In this document: positions 28,640-38,619 of the stretch, piece after piece
Numbering within the stretch: position 1 is the stretch's first letter
Layout of the letters: each line of letters starts with the position of its first letter
Assembly: GCA_029851365.1 (NCBI GenBank)
Contig: CP099832.1
Span: 123,641-184,356 of the forward strand
Origin: Candidatus Shikimatogenerans bostrichidophilus
Lineage (GTDB): Bacteria; Bacteroidota; Bacteroidia; Flavobacteriales; Blattabacteriaceae
Direction of reading: 5' to 3'
DNA: 60,716 nucleotides
Translations under genes and position numbers: made by a program
Notes under the pieces: model-generated
The model's database searches: none
The model's input: only the letters and a program-made list of their open reading frames with translations
What the model was told of the DNA's origin: nothing

Positions 28640-29599
28640 TTCTTTATATATTATTCCTATTCTTTTTTTAGCTATTAAATTATTTTTTTTATATCCTTTT
28701 AAAAGTATTTTCTTTATAATTTCTTTATTATCTATATAATAAAGAAATTTTTTTCTTTCTTTATAAAATTTAAATAAAATATAATTTAATAATTTTTTTT
28801 TTATATTATAGAAACCAATTTTATTATTTTTTATTTTTTGTTTAATATATAAATATTCATCAAAATCAGCGATATATTTATAAATTTTTAATAAAATAGT
28901 ATTTTTAATTTCATTATAAGAAATATTATTAATATTTTTATTAACAGTATAAATACTCATTATTTGTTTTTCTAATATATCTTTTGAAGAAAAGATATTA
29001 ATAATATTTCCTAATGATTTACTCATTTTCCTTCCATCTATTCCTGGTATTATTTCATTTTTTAAAATTAGACTTTTAGGTAAATTAAAAATTTTTTTAT
29101 TTAATTTATTATTAATTAATTTAGCTATTTTTCTAGTTATTTCTATATGTTGATTTTGATCTATACCTATTATAACTTTGTCTATATTATATAATAGTAT
29201 ATCAGAAGCCATTAGTATAGGATAATTTATAATTCCTAAATTATAATTTTTATAATTTTTTATAGAATGGAATAATTTTAATCTATTTAAAGGATAAAAA
29301 CAATTTAAATACCAAAATAATTCTGTTATTTCTTTAATATCTGATTGTCTATAAAAAATTATATTATTATTATTATAATTTATATTAAATGCTAACCATA
29401 TAGCTGCATTAACATATATATTATTAATTAATAAATCTTTTTTTTTATATAAAGTTAAACTATGTAAATCAGCAATCATTATATAATATTTATTAATACT
29501 ATTATTTTTTATATATGAAATTGTAGGTATAATAACACTTATTATATTACCTAAATGAGGTATACCACTACTTTTAATACCACTTATAATTTTTTTCAT
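28622..29599 (-). CDS. trpS: Tryptophanyl-tRNA synthetase
   Basis: Class I synthetase for tRNA-Trp. The 325-residue protein opens with KIISGIKSSGIPHLGNII, containing the HIGH-like HLGN. IADLHSLTLY, LMASDILLYN, VIGIDQNQHIEITRKIA and the KMSKS loop GRKMSKSLGNII follow, all typical. The start codon overlaps the rpmA stop by four bases (ATGA), so it is translated together with the ribosomal protein genes upstream. The 3' end overlaps the AddB-like gene by 18 bases. Confidence 0.96.
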   Translation of the reverse strand: MKKIISGIKSSGIPHLGNIISVIIPTISYIKNNSINKYYIMIADLHSLTLYKKKDLLINNIYVNAAIWLAFNINYNNNNIIFYRQSDIKEITELFWYLNCFYPLNRLKLFHSIKNYKNYNLGIINYPILMASDILLYNIDKVIIGIDQNQHIEITRKIAKLINNKLNKKIFNLPKSLILKNEIIPGIDGRKMSKSLGNIINIFSSKDILEKQIMSIYTVNKNINNISYNEIKNTILLKIYKYIADFDEYLYIKQKIKNNKIGFYNIKKKLLNYILFKFYKERKKFLYYIDNKEIIKKILLKGYKKNNLIAKKRIGIIYKELGFKI

Positions 29600-29850
29600 T
29601 TAATTGGTATAATTTTTACATATGTTTTTTTTCTAGTTTTTATAAACTTTACATATCCATTTATTTTTGAATGAATAGTATAGTCCTTACTTATATATGT
29701 ATTATCTCCATTATAATATTTTTTACCTCTTTGCCTAATAATTATTTGACCAGATTTTATATAAGATCCATTAAATTTTTTTACACCTAATCTTTTACCT
29801 ATCGAGTCACGTCCATTTTTAGTACTACCTACACCTTTTTTATGAGCCAT
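29596..29850 (-). CDS. rpmA: 50S ribosomal protein L27
   Basis: Ribosomal protein near the peptidyl-transferase centre. The 84 residues start MAHKKGVGSTKNGRDSIGKR and continue KKFNGSYIKSGQIIIRQRG, which are the family signatures. No N-terminal cleavage extension is present. It follows rplU by 12 bases in the conserved rplU-rpmA order and ends with TGA in an ATGA overlap with trpS. Confidence 0.97.
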   Translation of the reverse strand: MAHKKGVGSTKNGRDSIGKRLGVKKFNGSYIKSGQIIIRQRGKKYYNGDNTYISKDYTIHSKINGYVKFIKTRKKTYVKIIPIK

Positions 29851-29862
29851 GTTGTTAATTAT

Positions 29863-30198
29863 TTATTTTTTTTTATTTTTTTTATTAATTGATAAAACTT
29901 TTATTTTTGTTAAATAATGTCTATAACCTATTTTTTTTTTATATCCTTTTCTTCTTTTTTTTTTAAAAACTATAATTTTTTTATTTTTTATATGATTTAC
30001 TATTAAAATTTTTACTAAATAATCTTTTAAATAAGGTCGTCCAATTTCTATCTTATTATTTTTTTTTAAAATATATAATATTTTTTTTATTACTAAAATC
30101 TTATTAATATTATATTTTAATTTATTTATATAAGTATATTTATTAGGGTATATTAAATATTGATTATTATGAATTAATATTATAGCTTTTTTATACAT
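29863..30198 (-). CDS. rplU: 50S ribosomal protein L21
   Basis: A 111-residue ribosomal protein beginning MYKKAIILIHNNQYLIYPNK, the usual L21 opening (family: a Tyr-Ala-Ile-x-x-x-Gly-Lys/Gln start). The C-terminal block FKKKRRKGYKKKIGYRHYLT matches the conserved KYRRRKGHRQ region. A longer frame exists to 30234, but its first 12 residues overlap the end of glyS and do not look like L21, so I place the start at 30198, one base after the glyS stop. Confidence 0.93.
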   Translation of the reverse strand: MYKKAIILIHNNQYLIYPNKYTYINKLKYNINKILVIKKILYILKKNNKIEIGRPYLKDYLVKILIVNHIKNKKIIVFKKKRRKGYKKKIGYRHYLTKIKVLSINKKNKKK

Positions 30199-30199
30199 T

Positions 30200-31618
30200 T
30201 TAAATTTCTCTTTTAAAAAAATAAGATATATCAAATTCTTTTTTAAAAAAAAAGTATAATAAATCTATTTCATATCTAATTTGTTTCATATTATCTCTAT
30301 ATCTTATAGTAACAGTTTTATTAATTAAACTATATTTATCTATAGTAATACAAAATGGTGTACCTATAGAATCTTGATAGTGATATCTTTTACCTATAGA
30401 ACTTTTGTCATCATAAATTACATTAAACTTATATTTTAAATTATTATATATATATTTAGATATTTTTATAATTTTTTTATCTTTTTTAATTAAAGGTAAT
30501 ATAGCAACTTTAATAGGAGATATAAAATATGGTAATTTTAAAAAAATTCTATTATTTTCATTTATTAAAGATTTACATAATAAACTATAAAATACTCTAT
30601 CTAATCCTAACGAAGTTTCTATAATATAAGGTATATATTTTTTTTTAATTTTACTATTATAAATCATAATTTTTTTTTTAGAATATTTTATATGAGATTT
30701 AATATCAAAATTTTTTCTAAAATGAATACCCTCTAATTCTTTATATTTATTTAAAAATTTAAATTCTATATCTGTTGCATATGTAGTATAATGTGATAAA
30801 TTAGTATGTTTTTTAATTTTATAATTATTACTACCTAAATTAAAAAAATAATGCCAACTTAATCTACTATTTATCCAATATTTAAACCATTTTTTTTCTT
30901 CACCTGGATATATAAAAAATTGCATTTCCATTTGTTCAAATTCTTTAGTTCTAAAAATAAATTCTTTTGTTATTATTTCATTTCTAAAAGATTTACCTAT
31001 TTGTGCTATACCAAATGGTATTTTCATTTTAGTAGAATTAATAATATTTTTAAAATTTATAAATATTCCTTGAGCTGTTTCTGGCCTTAAATATGTATAT
31101 TTATCTTTATAAAAAGAATTAATTTTAGTATTAAACATTAAATTAATTTTTTTAATTTTTATATTTTTTAAATATAATAATTTTTTATATTTTATTATTA
31201 ATTTTAATTTTTTTAAAATTAATTTAAATTTTTTATTTTTATATAATAATAGTATTTTATTATATATATATCTATATTTTTTTTTATAATCTATATGTTT
31301 AAAAACTAAAAAAATAAATTTTTTAATATCATATATTTTATTTTTAATTTTTATAAAATATTCATTAAATTTTTTTTTATGTCCAGAAGCTATCCATACT
31401 TTTTTATTCATCAATATAGATGTATCTATTCCAACTATATTTTCTCTATATCGTACCATATAATTCCACCAATATTCTTTAATATTATTTTTCATTTCTA
31501 CTCCGTATGGACCATAATCATATACACCTTTAATACCATTATAAATTTCTGATGATTTATATATAAATCCATAACGTTTAGCATGATTTATAATTAAATT
31601 TAATTTTTCTTCATTCAT
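30200..31618 (-). CDS. glyS: Glycyl-tRNA synthetase (homodimeric type)
   Basis: Class II synthetase of the alpha-2 type shared by archaea, eukaryotes and many bacteria. Motifs include AKRYGFIYKSSEIYNGIKG, YDYGPYGVEMKNNI, RPETAQGIFINF, motif 2 IGKSFRNEIITKEFIFRTKE with FEQMEMQFFIYP, and motif 3 IIETSLGLDRVF. I set the start at MNEEKLNLII (31618), giving 472 residues. The open frame runs 16 codons further, but those codons lie in tRNA-Phe sequence. rplU starts one base after its stop. Confidence 0.95.
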   Translation of the reverse strand: MNEEKLNLIINHAKRYGFIYKSSEIYNGIKGVYDYGPYGVEMKNNIKEYWWNYMVRYRENIVGIDTSILMNKKVWIASGHKKKFNEYFIKIKNKIYDIKKFIFLVFKHIDYKKKYRYIYNKILLLYKNKKFKLILKKLKLIIKYKKLLYLKNIKIKKINLMFNTKINSFYKDKYTYLRPETAQGIFINFKNIINSTKMKIPFGIAQIGKSFRNEIITKEFIFRTKEFEQMEMQFFIYPGEEKKWFKYWINSRLSWHYFFNLGSNNYKIKKHTNLSHYTTYATDIEFKFLNKYKELEGIHFRKNFDIKSHIKYSKKKIMIYNSKIKKKYIPYIIETSLGLDRVFYSLLCKSLINENNRIFLKLPYFISPIKVAILPLIKKDKKIIKISKYIYNNLKYKFNVIYDDKSSIGKRYHYQDSIGTPFCITIDKYSLINKTVTIRYRDNMKQIRYEIDLLYFFFKKEFDISYFFKREI

Positions 31619-31634
31619 ATATTTTATATATATA

Positions 31635-31707
<73 letters not shown>

Positions 31708-31722
31708 ATTAGTATTTTTATA

Positions 31723-32448
31723 TTATATATTAATAATATAATAATTATATATAATAATGTATTTAAAATAATATAAATATTTATTAATATTTAATCCAAT
31801 TCTTTTTAATAAAATTGGATCTATATTATTATTATTATAATATTTATTTAAAAATTTTATATTTTTATTATTTAATTTATTATTACCTATAATATCTAAA
31901 CTTATATATTTAATAATTCTTTTAATTATATTATTATTTTTTTTTATTTTAAATCCTATTAAAGAAGATATTTTATTATTATAATGATTATAATTAAAAA
32001 TATAATCTGAATTTAATTTTTTAAAATTACTAATTTTTATAGTATCTTTAAATTTTATATTATTTTCTAACAATATATCTTTTATATTTTTATTTTTATT
32101 AAATTTACTTTTATAAATATCGTTTATATTATTACATTTATTTATTATAGATATATTAATAATTTTTTTTAATATTTTAAATATTATTATATTATTAGCT
32201 ACATCTTCATATTTTACTTTTAATTCAATAATATGTCCTAATGTTTTATTTTTATTTAATTTAGAATACACTAATCCATTATTTAATTTATTTATATTTA
32301 TATTTTTTATATCTTCTTTATGAATTAAATATTTTAATGTTTTATTTATATCAAAATTATTTTTTATTAAAGCTTCTTTACATAAAATTATGCTATAATT
32401 AGTTATTTTTCGTAATTTTAAAATTTTATTTATTTTTTTTTTCTTCAT
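31723..32448 (-). CDS. tsf: Elongation factor Ts
   Basis: Nucleotide exchange factor for EF-Tu. The 241-residue protein has the N-terminal UBA-like module LRKITNYSIILCKEALIKNN (family pattern LRExTGAGxxDCKKAL) and then GHIIELKVKYEDVANN at residues 71-86. The last block is where the family normally has the EF-Tu-contacting TDFV motif; here it reads YEDV. The core is shorter and more divergent than usual. Its first 23 bases overlap rpsB, the conserved upstream neighbour. Identity rests on the N-terminal module and synteny. Confidence 0.85.
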   Translation of the reverse strand: MKKKKINKILKLRKITNYSIILCKEALIKNNFDINKTLKYLIHKEDIKNININKLNNGLVYSKLNKNKTLGHIIELKVKYEDVANNIIIFKILKKIINISIINKCNNINDIYKSKFNKNKNIKDILLENNIKFKDTIKISNFKKLNSDYIFNYNHYNNKISSLIGFKIKKNNNIIKRIIKYISLDIIGNNKLNNKNIKFLNKYYNNNNIDPILLKRIGLNINKYLYYFKYIIIYNYYIINI

Positions 32449-33157
32449 ATTTTTTAATCATTTTATTTCTATATATAATACCTTTTTTAATATATTTAGT
32501 TAATCCATATAATATATATTCTATAGATCTAGATAAATCATCGTTAGATGGTATGGGATAATCTATATTATCTGGATTTGAATCAGTATCTACAATACCT
32601 ATAGTATATATAGAAGTTTTAATAGCTTCTTTTAATGCTATATTTTCTTTTTTAACATCTGCAATTATTATTGCCATAGGTAATTTTTTCATTTTAAAAA
32701 TAGTCCCAAATTTTTTATTAATTTTTTTATATCTTCTTTTTATTAATATTTTTTCTTTTTTTGATAAATATTTATATAATGTTTTATTTACATTTTTTAA
32801 ATTATCTTTTTTTTTTATTGTAGATATAGTATTTGAAATATTAGTTAATAATCCAGCAGGCCATTTATAATTTATATATGGCATATTAACTTTATTAGCA
32901 TATTTTTCAATTGATTTTTTTAATTGTTTTTTAGTACCTACAAATAATATAGTACCTCCTAATGAACTACATTTTTGTAAAAATTTTTGAGCTCTAAGCT
33001 TATATTTTATTATTTTAAATGGATTAATTATATCAAAATTTTTAGTTTTTAATAATATAAATTTAGACATTCTAGGATTTCTTAATGAACTAGTATGACC
33101 TAAATTAACCTTATTTTTATATAATATTTTTAATATTTTAAATATTTTTTTATTCAT
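32426..33157 (-). CDS. rpsB: 30S ribosomal protein S2
   Basis: A small-subunit protein of 243 residues. Visible signatures are VNLGHTSSLRNPRMSKFILL near residue 16, GTILFVGTKKQLKKSIEKYA, MPYINYKWPAGLLTNISNTI and the C-terminal IGIVDTDSNPDNIDYPIPSN. The length matches the family. It sits in the classic rplM-rpsI-rpsB-tsf order. The end overlaps tsf by 23 bases. Confidence 0.97.
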   Translation of the reverse strand: MNKKIFKILKILYKNKVNLGHTSSLRNPRMSKFILLKTKNFDIINPFKIIKYKLRAQKFLQKCSSLGGTILFVGTKKQLKKSIEKYANKVNMPYINYKWPAGLLTNISNTISTIKKKDNLKNVNKTLYKYLSKKEKILIKRRYKKINKKFGTIFKMKKLPMAIIIADVKKENIALKEAIKTSIYTIGIVDTDSNPDNIDYPIPSNDDLSRSIEYILYGLTKYIKKGIIYRNKMIKKYEEKKNK

Positions 33158-33163
33158 ATATAA

Positions 33164-33565
33164 TTAACGTTTTGAAAATTGAAATTTTTTTCTTGATTTT
33201 TTTCTACCATATTTTTTTCTTTCTACTATTCTAGAATCTCTAGTTAATAATTTTTTTTTTTTTAATATTAAAGTATATTTATTATTCATTTTACATAAAA
33301 TTCTAGATATACCTAAAGTAATTGCATCTATTTGTCCATTTAATCCTCCACCTTTAACTTTTATATTAAATTCTAAATTATTATTTAAATTTTTTGTTAA
33401 TAATAACGGTAAATAAATTTTATTATAAAAATATTTATTACTTTTAAAATATACTGTAATATTTTTATTATTAATTAATATTTTATTTTTATTATTTAAT
33501 TTTTTATTTTTTAAAATAATAATTGCTATAGATGTTTTTCTTTTTCCTACTGAAAATAATATCAT
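33164..33565 (-). CDS. rpsI: 30S ribosomal protein S9
   Basis: Ribosomal protein of 133 residues with [15 protein letters not shown] at the start, [20 protein letters not shown] in the middle and the highly basic C-terminus [20 protein letters not shown], ending FSKR, which reaches the P-site tRNA. The start overlaps the rplM stop by four bases. Confidence 0.97.
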   Translation of the reverse strand: MILFSVGKRKTSIAIIILKNKKLNNKNKILINNKNITVYFKSNKYFYNKIYLPLLLTKNLNNNLEFNIKVKGGGLNGQIDAITLGISRILCKMNNKYTLILKKKKLLTRDSRIVERKKYGRKKSRKKFQFSKR

Positions 33566-33987
33566 ATTTTATATTTAATTAAATTAGTTATATTTTTATT
33601 ATATTTATTATTATTATATATAAATATATTCTTTTTAGCATATTTACCTAATAAATTTTTAGGTAACATTCTATTTATAGATAACCTTAATAATATAGAA
33701 GGATTATTTTTAAATAAATTTTCAGCTTTTTTTTTTTTAATATTTCCAATATATCCTGTATATTTTTTATATATTTTATTTTTTTTATATTTAATTTTAT
33801 TAGCATTTATTATAATTACTTTATTAATATTATTATAATTAGGTGTATATATTGAATTATTTTTATTTATTAATAATTTAATAATATTTGAAGATAATCT
33901 ACCTAATATTTTATTTTTTGCATTAATTAAATAATTTTTTTTTTTAATTTGAAAAAAAAATTTAGTTTTTAAATTAAAATATATCAT
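33562..33987 (-). CDS. rplM: 50S ribosomal protein L13
   Basis: Ribosomal protein of 141 residues. The conserved block [19 protein letters not shown] is near residue 22, [14 protein letters not shown] follows, and [18 protein letters not shown] is near the C-terminus. It is first in the rplM-rpsI-rpsB-tsf cluster and divergent from dnaK across about 65 AT-rich bases. Confidence 0.95.
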   Translation of the reverse strand: MIYFNLKTKFFFQIKKKNYLINAKNKILGRLSSNIIKLLINKNNSIYTPNYNNINKVIIINANKIKYKKNKIYKKYTGYIGNIKKKKAENLFKNNPSILLRLSINRMLPKNLLGKYAKKNIFIYNNNKYNKNITNLIKYKI

Positions 33988-34051
33988 TATTTTTTTAATA
34001 ATTTATTAATATATTATAAGATAAAATATATATTTAAAAATATTATTAAAT

Positions 34052-35914
34052 ATGAATAATAAAATAATAGGTATTGATTTAGGGACTACTAATTCTTGCG
34101 TATCCGTAATGGAAGGAAATAATCCTGTAGTTATACCTAATTCCGAAGGTAAAAGAACTACACCTTCTATAGTAGCTTTTACTGAAAATAATACAAAAAA
34201 AATTGGAGATCCTGCTAAAAGACAAGCAGTTACAAATTCTAAAAAAACTATATATTCTATTAAAAGATTTATAGGAAGAAAATATGATGAAGTTATTAAT
34301 GAATTAAAAGATTTTCCTTATACTATAAAAAGAGGAAAAAATAATACTCCATGTGTAGAAATAGATAATAAATTATATACTCCACAAGAAATTTCTGCAT
34401 ATATATTACAAAAATTAAAAAAAGATGCTGAAGAATATTTAGGATATAAAATAAATAAAGCAGTTATAACTGTTCCAGCATATTTTAATGATGCTCAAAG
34501 ACAAGCAACAAAAGAAGCTGGTGAAATATCTGGATTAAAAGTAGAAAGAATAATAAATGAACCTACATCTGCAGCTTTAGCATATGGATTAGATAAAAAA
34601 AATAAAAATATTAAAATAGCTGTTTATGATTTAGGTGGTGGTACATTTGATATATCTATATTAGAATTAGGAGATGGTGTATTTGAAGTATTATCTACTA
34701 ATGGTGATACTCATTTAGGAGGTGATGATTTCGATCAAGTTATAATTGATTGGTTAAATGAAGATTTTTATAATAAAGAAAAAATAGATTTAAAAAAAGA
34801 TTCTATATCTCATCAAAGATTAAAAGAAGCTGCAGAAAAAGCTAAAATAGAATTATCTTCTAGTTTACAAACAGAAATTAATCTACCATATATAACTGCT
34901 ACTTCTGATGGACCTAAACATTTAATAAAAACATTAACAAGATCTAAGTTTGAAGAATTATCATATAATTTAATAAAAAGAACTATTAATCCTTGTAATA
35001 AAGCTTTAAATGATGCTAAATTAAAAATAAATAATATAGATGAAATAATATTAGTAGGTGGAGCAACAAGGATACCAAAAATACAAGAAGAAGTAGAAAA
35101 ATTTTTTGGTAAAAAACCATCTAAAGGAGTTAATCCTGATGAAGTAGTTGCTATTGGTGCAGCTATACAAGGTGGTGTTTTATCTGGTGATGTTAAAGAT
35201 GTATTATTATTAGATGTTACACCATTATCTTTAGGTATAGAAACATTAGGTGGAGTATTCACAAAATTAATAGAAGCGAATACTACTATACCAACTAAAA
35301 AATCAGAAATATTTTCTACTGCAGTAGATAATCAATCAACAGTTACTATTAGAGTAGGACAAGGAGAAAGACCTATGTTTGATGATAACAAAGAAATAGG
35401 TAGATTTGATTTATTAAATATACCATTAGCACCAAGAGGTATACCACAAATAGAAGTTACATTTGATATAGATGTAAATGGAATTTTAAATGTATCAGCT
35501 AAAGATAAAGGTACAGGTAAAAAACAATCTATTAAAATTGAACCATCTTCTGGACTTACTAAAGATGATATAGAAAAAATGAAAAAAGAAGCTGAATTAA
35601 ATGCAGAAGAAGATAAGAAAAAAAAAGAAGAAATAGAAAAATTGAATATGACAGATTCATTAATATTTCAAACAGAGAAACAAATAGAAGAAAATAAAGA
35701 CAAAATTTCAAAAGATAATATAGATAACTTAAATAAAATTTTAAAAAAATTAAAAGAAGCTCATAAAAATAGAAAATTTAATAAAATAGATAAATATACT
35801 AAAAAATTAAATGATATATGGGCTAACATATCTAAAGATTTATATTCTAATACTAATAAAGAAGATAAATCTAATAATGAAGATATACAAGAAGCAGAAG
35901 AAGTAAAAAATTAA
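34052..35914 (+). CDS. dnaK: Chaperone protein DnaK (Hsp70)
   Basis: ATP-dependent chaperone of 620 residues. The ATPase domain starts [18 protein letters not shown] and has [48 protein letters not shown] and [12 protein letters not shown]. The substrate domain begins [14 protein letters not shown] and includes [21 protein letters not shown] charged lid ends in AEEVKN. It is the least AT-biased coding region in the window, as expected for the strongest purifying selection. A hairpin follows its stop. dnaJ and grpE are not adjacent. Confidence 0.99.
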   Translation: MNNKIIGIDLGTTNSCVSVMEGNNPVVIPNSEGKRTTPSIVAFTENNTKKIGDPAKRQAVTNSKKTIYSIKRFIGRKYDEVINELKDFPYTIKRGKNNTPCVEIDNKLYTPQEISAYILQKLKKDAEEYLGYKINKAVITVPAYFNDAQRQATKEAGEISGLKVERIINEPTSAALAYGLDKKNKNIKIAVYDLGGGTFDISILELGDGVFEVLSTNGDTHLGGDDFDQVIIDWLNEDFYNKEKIDLKKDSISHQRLKEAAEKAKIELSSSLQTEINLPYITATSDGPKHLIKTLTRSKFEELSYNLIKRTINPCNKALNDAKLKINNIDEIILVGGATRIPKIQEEVEKFFGKKPSKGVNPDEVVAIGAAIQGGVLSGDVKDVLLLDVTPLSLGIETLGGVFTKLIEANTTIPTKKSEIFSTAVDNQSTVTIRVGQGERPMFDDNKEIGRFDLLNIPLAPRGIPQIEVTFDIDVNGILNVSAKDKGTGKKQSIKIEPSSGLTKDDIEKMKKEAELNAEEDKKKKEEIEKLNMTDSLIFQTEKQIEENKDKISKDNIDNLNKILKKLKEAHKNRKFNKIDKYTKKLNDIWANISKDLYSNTNKEDKSNNEDIQEAEEVKN

Positions 35915-35940
35915 TTATATAAAAATTAATATATAATTTT
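35913..35940 (+). terminator. Hairpin after dnaK
   Basis: AATTATATA at 35913-35921 pairs over 9 bp with TATATAATT at 35930-35938 around an 8-base loop, followed by only two more T. It begins in the dnaK stop codon. All-A/T composition makes chance pairing likely, so support is moderate. Confidence 0.45.
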
Positions 35941-35946
35941 AATATA

Positions 35947-36019
35947 TAGCCTCGAAAGGATTTGAACCCTTAACCTTCTGATCCGTAGTCAGATGCTCTA
36001 TCCATTAAGCTACGAGGCC
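35947..36019 (-). tRNA. tRNA-Arg (anticodon ACG)
   Basis: On the minus strand the acceptor GGCCTCG pairs with CGAGGCT with G-U at the first pair. The D arm is GCTT/GAGC. The anticodon stem CTGA/TCAG region holds loop CTACGGA with anticodon ACG. The T arm is AAGGG-TTCAAAT-CCTTT. CCA is not encoded. A34 is normally deaminated to inosine by TadA, which is not in the window. Confidence 0.94.
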
Positions 36020-36032
36020 TTAATTTATAAAT

Positions 36033-36893
36033 ATGAATTTAATAGAAGATAAAAGATTATTTTTAATAGATTCTTTTATATATATATATAAATATTATTA
36101 TTATTATAAAAAATATTATAAAGAAAATTCTATTATATATGGATTTACTAATTTTATAATAAATATATTAATAAAAAAAAGACCGACATATATATATGTA
36201 ATTTTAGATGATAAAATTAAAAATAATTATAAAAAAAAAATATTTAAAAAATATAAGTCAAATAGAAAAAAAATACCTTTTAATTTAAAAAAAAATTTAT
36301 TAGTTATAAAAAAAATATTAAATATTTTAAGTATTAAATTTATAAAATATAAAAATATTGAAGCAGATGATATAATAGGTAGTATAGTAAAAAATAGTGA
36401 AAAAAAAGGATTTGTAAATTATATTTATACTGAAGATAAGGATTATTATCAATTAGTTTCTAGTAGAACATTTATAATAAAAAATAATTTATTAATTGAT
36501 GAAATATTTATTTTAAATAAATTTAATATAAATAATACTAAACAGTATATTGATTTAATTAGCTTAACAGGTGATAAAAGTGATAATATACCAGGTATAC
36601 CTTATATAGGTTATAAAACAGCTAGTCAATTATTAAAAATTTATAATAATATAGAAAATTTATTTTTAAATATTAATAAATTAAATAATAATATAAAAAA
36701 TAAAATAAAAAATTTTAAAAATTTAGTCTTTTTATCTAAAAGAATTATAAAAATTAGTAGTAATATTAATATAAATAATTTATATCCTAGATATAAAATT
36801 AGAAATATACAAATTAATATTTTATTAATTAAAATAAATTATATTTTTTTTTATAATAAAATAAAAAAAATAAAAAAAATATTATATTTATAA
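36033..36893 (+). CDS. Stand-alone 5'-3' exonuclease (PolA N-terminal domain homologue)
   Basis: A 286-residue flap/5'-3' exonuclease corresponding to the first domain of DNA polymerase I. Metal-binding acidic motifs are all present: LIDSFIYIYK, YVILDDKIKN with KYKSNRKKIPF, IEADDIIGSIV, YTEDKDYYQLV and the helix-hairpin-helix SLTGDKSDNIPGIPYIGYKT. Nothing resembling the proofreading or polymerase domains follows; korA starts 2 bases after the stop. It probably removes RNA primers during Okazaki fragment maturation. Reduction of polA to its exonuclease part is known in some reduced genomes. Confidence 0.88.
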   Translation: MNLIEDKRLFLIDSFIYIYKYYYYYKKYYKENSIIYGFTNFIINILIKKRPTYIYVILDDKIKNNYKKKIFKKYKSNRKKIPFNLKKNLLVIKKILNILSIKFIKYKNIEADDIIGSIVKNSEKKGFVNYIYTEDKDYYQLVSSRTFIIKNNLLIDEIFILNKFNINNTKQYIDLISLTGDKSDNIPGIPYIGYKTASQLLKIYNNIENLFLNINKLNNNIKNKIKNFKNLVFLSKRIIKISSNININNLYPRYKIRNIQINILLIKINYIFFYNKIKKIKKILYL

Positions 36894-36894
36894 T

Positions 36895-38619
36895 ATGAAA
36901 TCTGATATTAATATAATATTATCAGGATATTCAGGAGAAGGTATACAATTCATGGGATATCATTTATCTTATATTTTATATATAAATAATTATTATATAA
37001 AAACATATAATAATATTCCTTCAGAAATTTTATCTCCTACTAAAACTATTACAGATTTATCTGAATTTATTATACGTTTTTCTAATAAAAAAATAAATAG
37101 TTATTTTAATTTTAAAAATAACATATTCTTATTTACAAATTATATTTCTTTTAAAAAAAATTTAATTTATATAAAATATTATAGTATATTAATATTAGAT
37201 TTTAATGATATTGAATTAAAAAAAATATTAAAATCTAACATTTTAAATAAAATAAAATATAAATATATATATTATTTAAATAGTAAAAAAAAAATAAATA
37301 TTAAATTAAAAATAAAATATAATATATTAGAAATTAATAGATTAAAAAATTCTTTTTATATTGGATTTTTATTATATTTATTAAATTTATCTATAAATAC
37401 ATCAAAAAAATTTTTAAAAAAAAAATTAATACATAAAAAAAAATTATTTTTATTAAATTATAGATTATTAAAATTAGGTTATAAAATAGGTAAGAAAAAT
37501 AAAATATTAAAAATTAATTTATTAAAAAATAAGTTAAAATCTAATATAACTAATCAATTAATAAATGGAAATTTAGGTATAACTTTAGGTCTAATTTTTT
37601 CTAGTATAAAATATAATAAAGGTATATTTTATTCTAGTTACCCAATAACTCCTTCTACTAGTATAAATTATTATTTAAAAAAAAATTTAAAATATATAAA
37701 ATCATTAAAAATATTTGATGCTGAAGATGAAATAAGTGCAATTAATACTTCTATAGGAGCATCTTTATATAATAAATATATAGGTGTAGTTTCTACTTCT
37801 GGACCTGGTATGTCATTAATACAAGAATCTTTAGGCTTAGCTGTAGTTTATGAAATACCATTGATTATAATTAATGTGCAAAGAGTAGGTCCTTCTACAG
37901 GATATCCTACTAAGATAGAACAATCTGATTTAATGCAAGCTATTTATGGAAGACATGGTGAAGCACCAATACCAGTATTTGCAATATATAAAATTAGTAA
38001 TATTATAAAATTAATTAGTTTTATATTTAAATTATCATTTAAATTACAAACTCCAATAATAATTTTAAGTGATATTAGTATTTCAAATAATTATTCATTA
38101 TCTAAAAAATTAAAATATTATAATATTAAAATAAATAATATAAAAATTAAAAAAAAATTAGTTAATAATATTAATAAAGATAAATGTATAGGTGGTTTAG
38201 TAACTGATATTAATAATCATTATAATATTATAAAAAAAAGACAAAGTAAAATAAATTATATTTTAAATTATAAAAAAATTAATTATTTATTTAATATAGA
38301 TAAATATGGTAAAATATTAATTATAAGTTGGGGATCTACTTATGAAATTATTATAGAATCTATTAATAAATTAATAAAAAAAAAATATAAAATAGGATAT
38401 ATCCATTTTATATGTTTATATCCTATTCAATATGAATTAATAGAAAATAATTATTATAAATTTAAAAAAATAGTAGTATTCGAATTAAATAATAAACAAC
38501 TTTATTATATTATTAAAAGTTATTCTAATATTAATCTTAATTTATTTTATTATAATAAAATGAACGGTCAGTCATTTACTATATCTGAAATAGTTAAATA
38601 TATTAAAAAGATATATTAA
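36895..38619 (+). CDS. korA: 2-oxoacid:ferredoxin oxidoreductase, fused gamma-alpha subunit
   Basis: Partner of korB. Residues 1-190 are the gamma domain (ILSGYSGEGIQFMGYHLSYI, the SPTKTITDLSEFII block). Residues of about 215-574 are the alpha (pyrimidine-binding) domain, with YPITPSTSINYYL, IFDAEDEISAINTSIGASL, STSGPGMSLIQESLGLAVV, EIPLIIINVQRVGPSTGYPT and QSDLMQAIYGRHGE. The GPSTG and YPITPS motifs define the 2-oxoacid:acceptor oxidoreductase alpha subunit. A 2-oxoglutarate substrate is likely but not proven. The 3' end overlaps the convergent dnaB by four bases. Confidence 0.9.
   Translation: MKSDINIILSGYSGEGIQFMGYHLSYILYINNYYIKTYNNIPSEILSPTKTITDLSEFIIRFSNKKINSYFNFKNNIFLFTNYISFKKNLIYIKYYSILILDFNDIELKKILKSNILNKIKYKYIYYLNSKKKINIKLKIKYNILEINRLKNSFYIGFLLYLLNLSINTSKKFLKKKLIHKKKLFLLNYRLLKLGYKIGKKNKILKINLLKNKLKSNITNQLINGNLGITLGLIFSSIKYNKGIFYSSYPITPSTSINYYLKKNLKYIKSLKIFDAEDEISAINTSIGASLYNKYIGVVSTSGPGMSLIQESLGLAVVYEIPLIIINVQRVGPSTGYPTKIEQSDLMQAIYGRHGEAPIPVFAIYKISNIIKLISFIFKLSFKLQTPIIILSDISISNNYSLSKKLKYYNIKINNIKIKKKLVNNINKDKCIGGLVTDINNHYNIIKKRQSKINYILNYKKINYLFNIDKYGKILIISWGSTYEIIIESINKLIKKKYKIGYIHFICLYPIQYELIENNYYKFKKIVVFELNNKQLYYIIKSYSNINLNLFYYNKMNGQSFTISEIVKYIKKIY

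Noticed and set aside
33988-34051. Promoters in divergent intergenic regions (for example rplM/dnaK)
   Set aside because: At roughly 15% G+C nearly every gap offers TATA-like hexamers, and no convincing Bacteroidota -33/-7 pair (TTG with TAnnTTTG) could be singled out.
34813-35262. 149-residue open frame antisense to dnaK
   Set aside because: A shadow of the strongly conserved dnaK; its sequence follows the complement of Hsp70 motifs and resembles no family.
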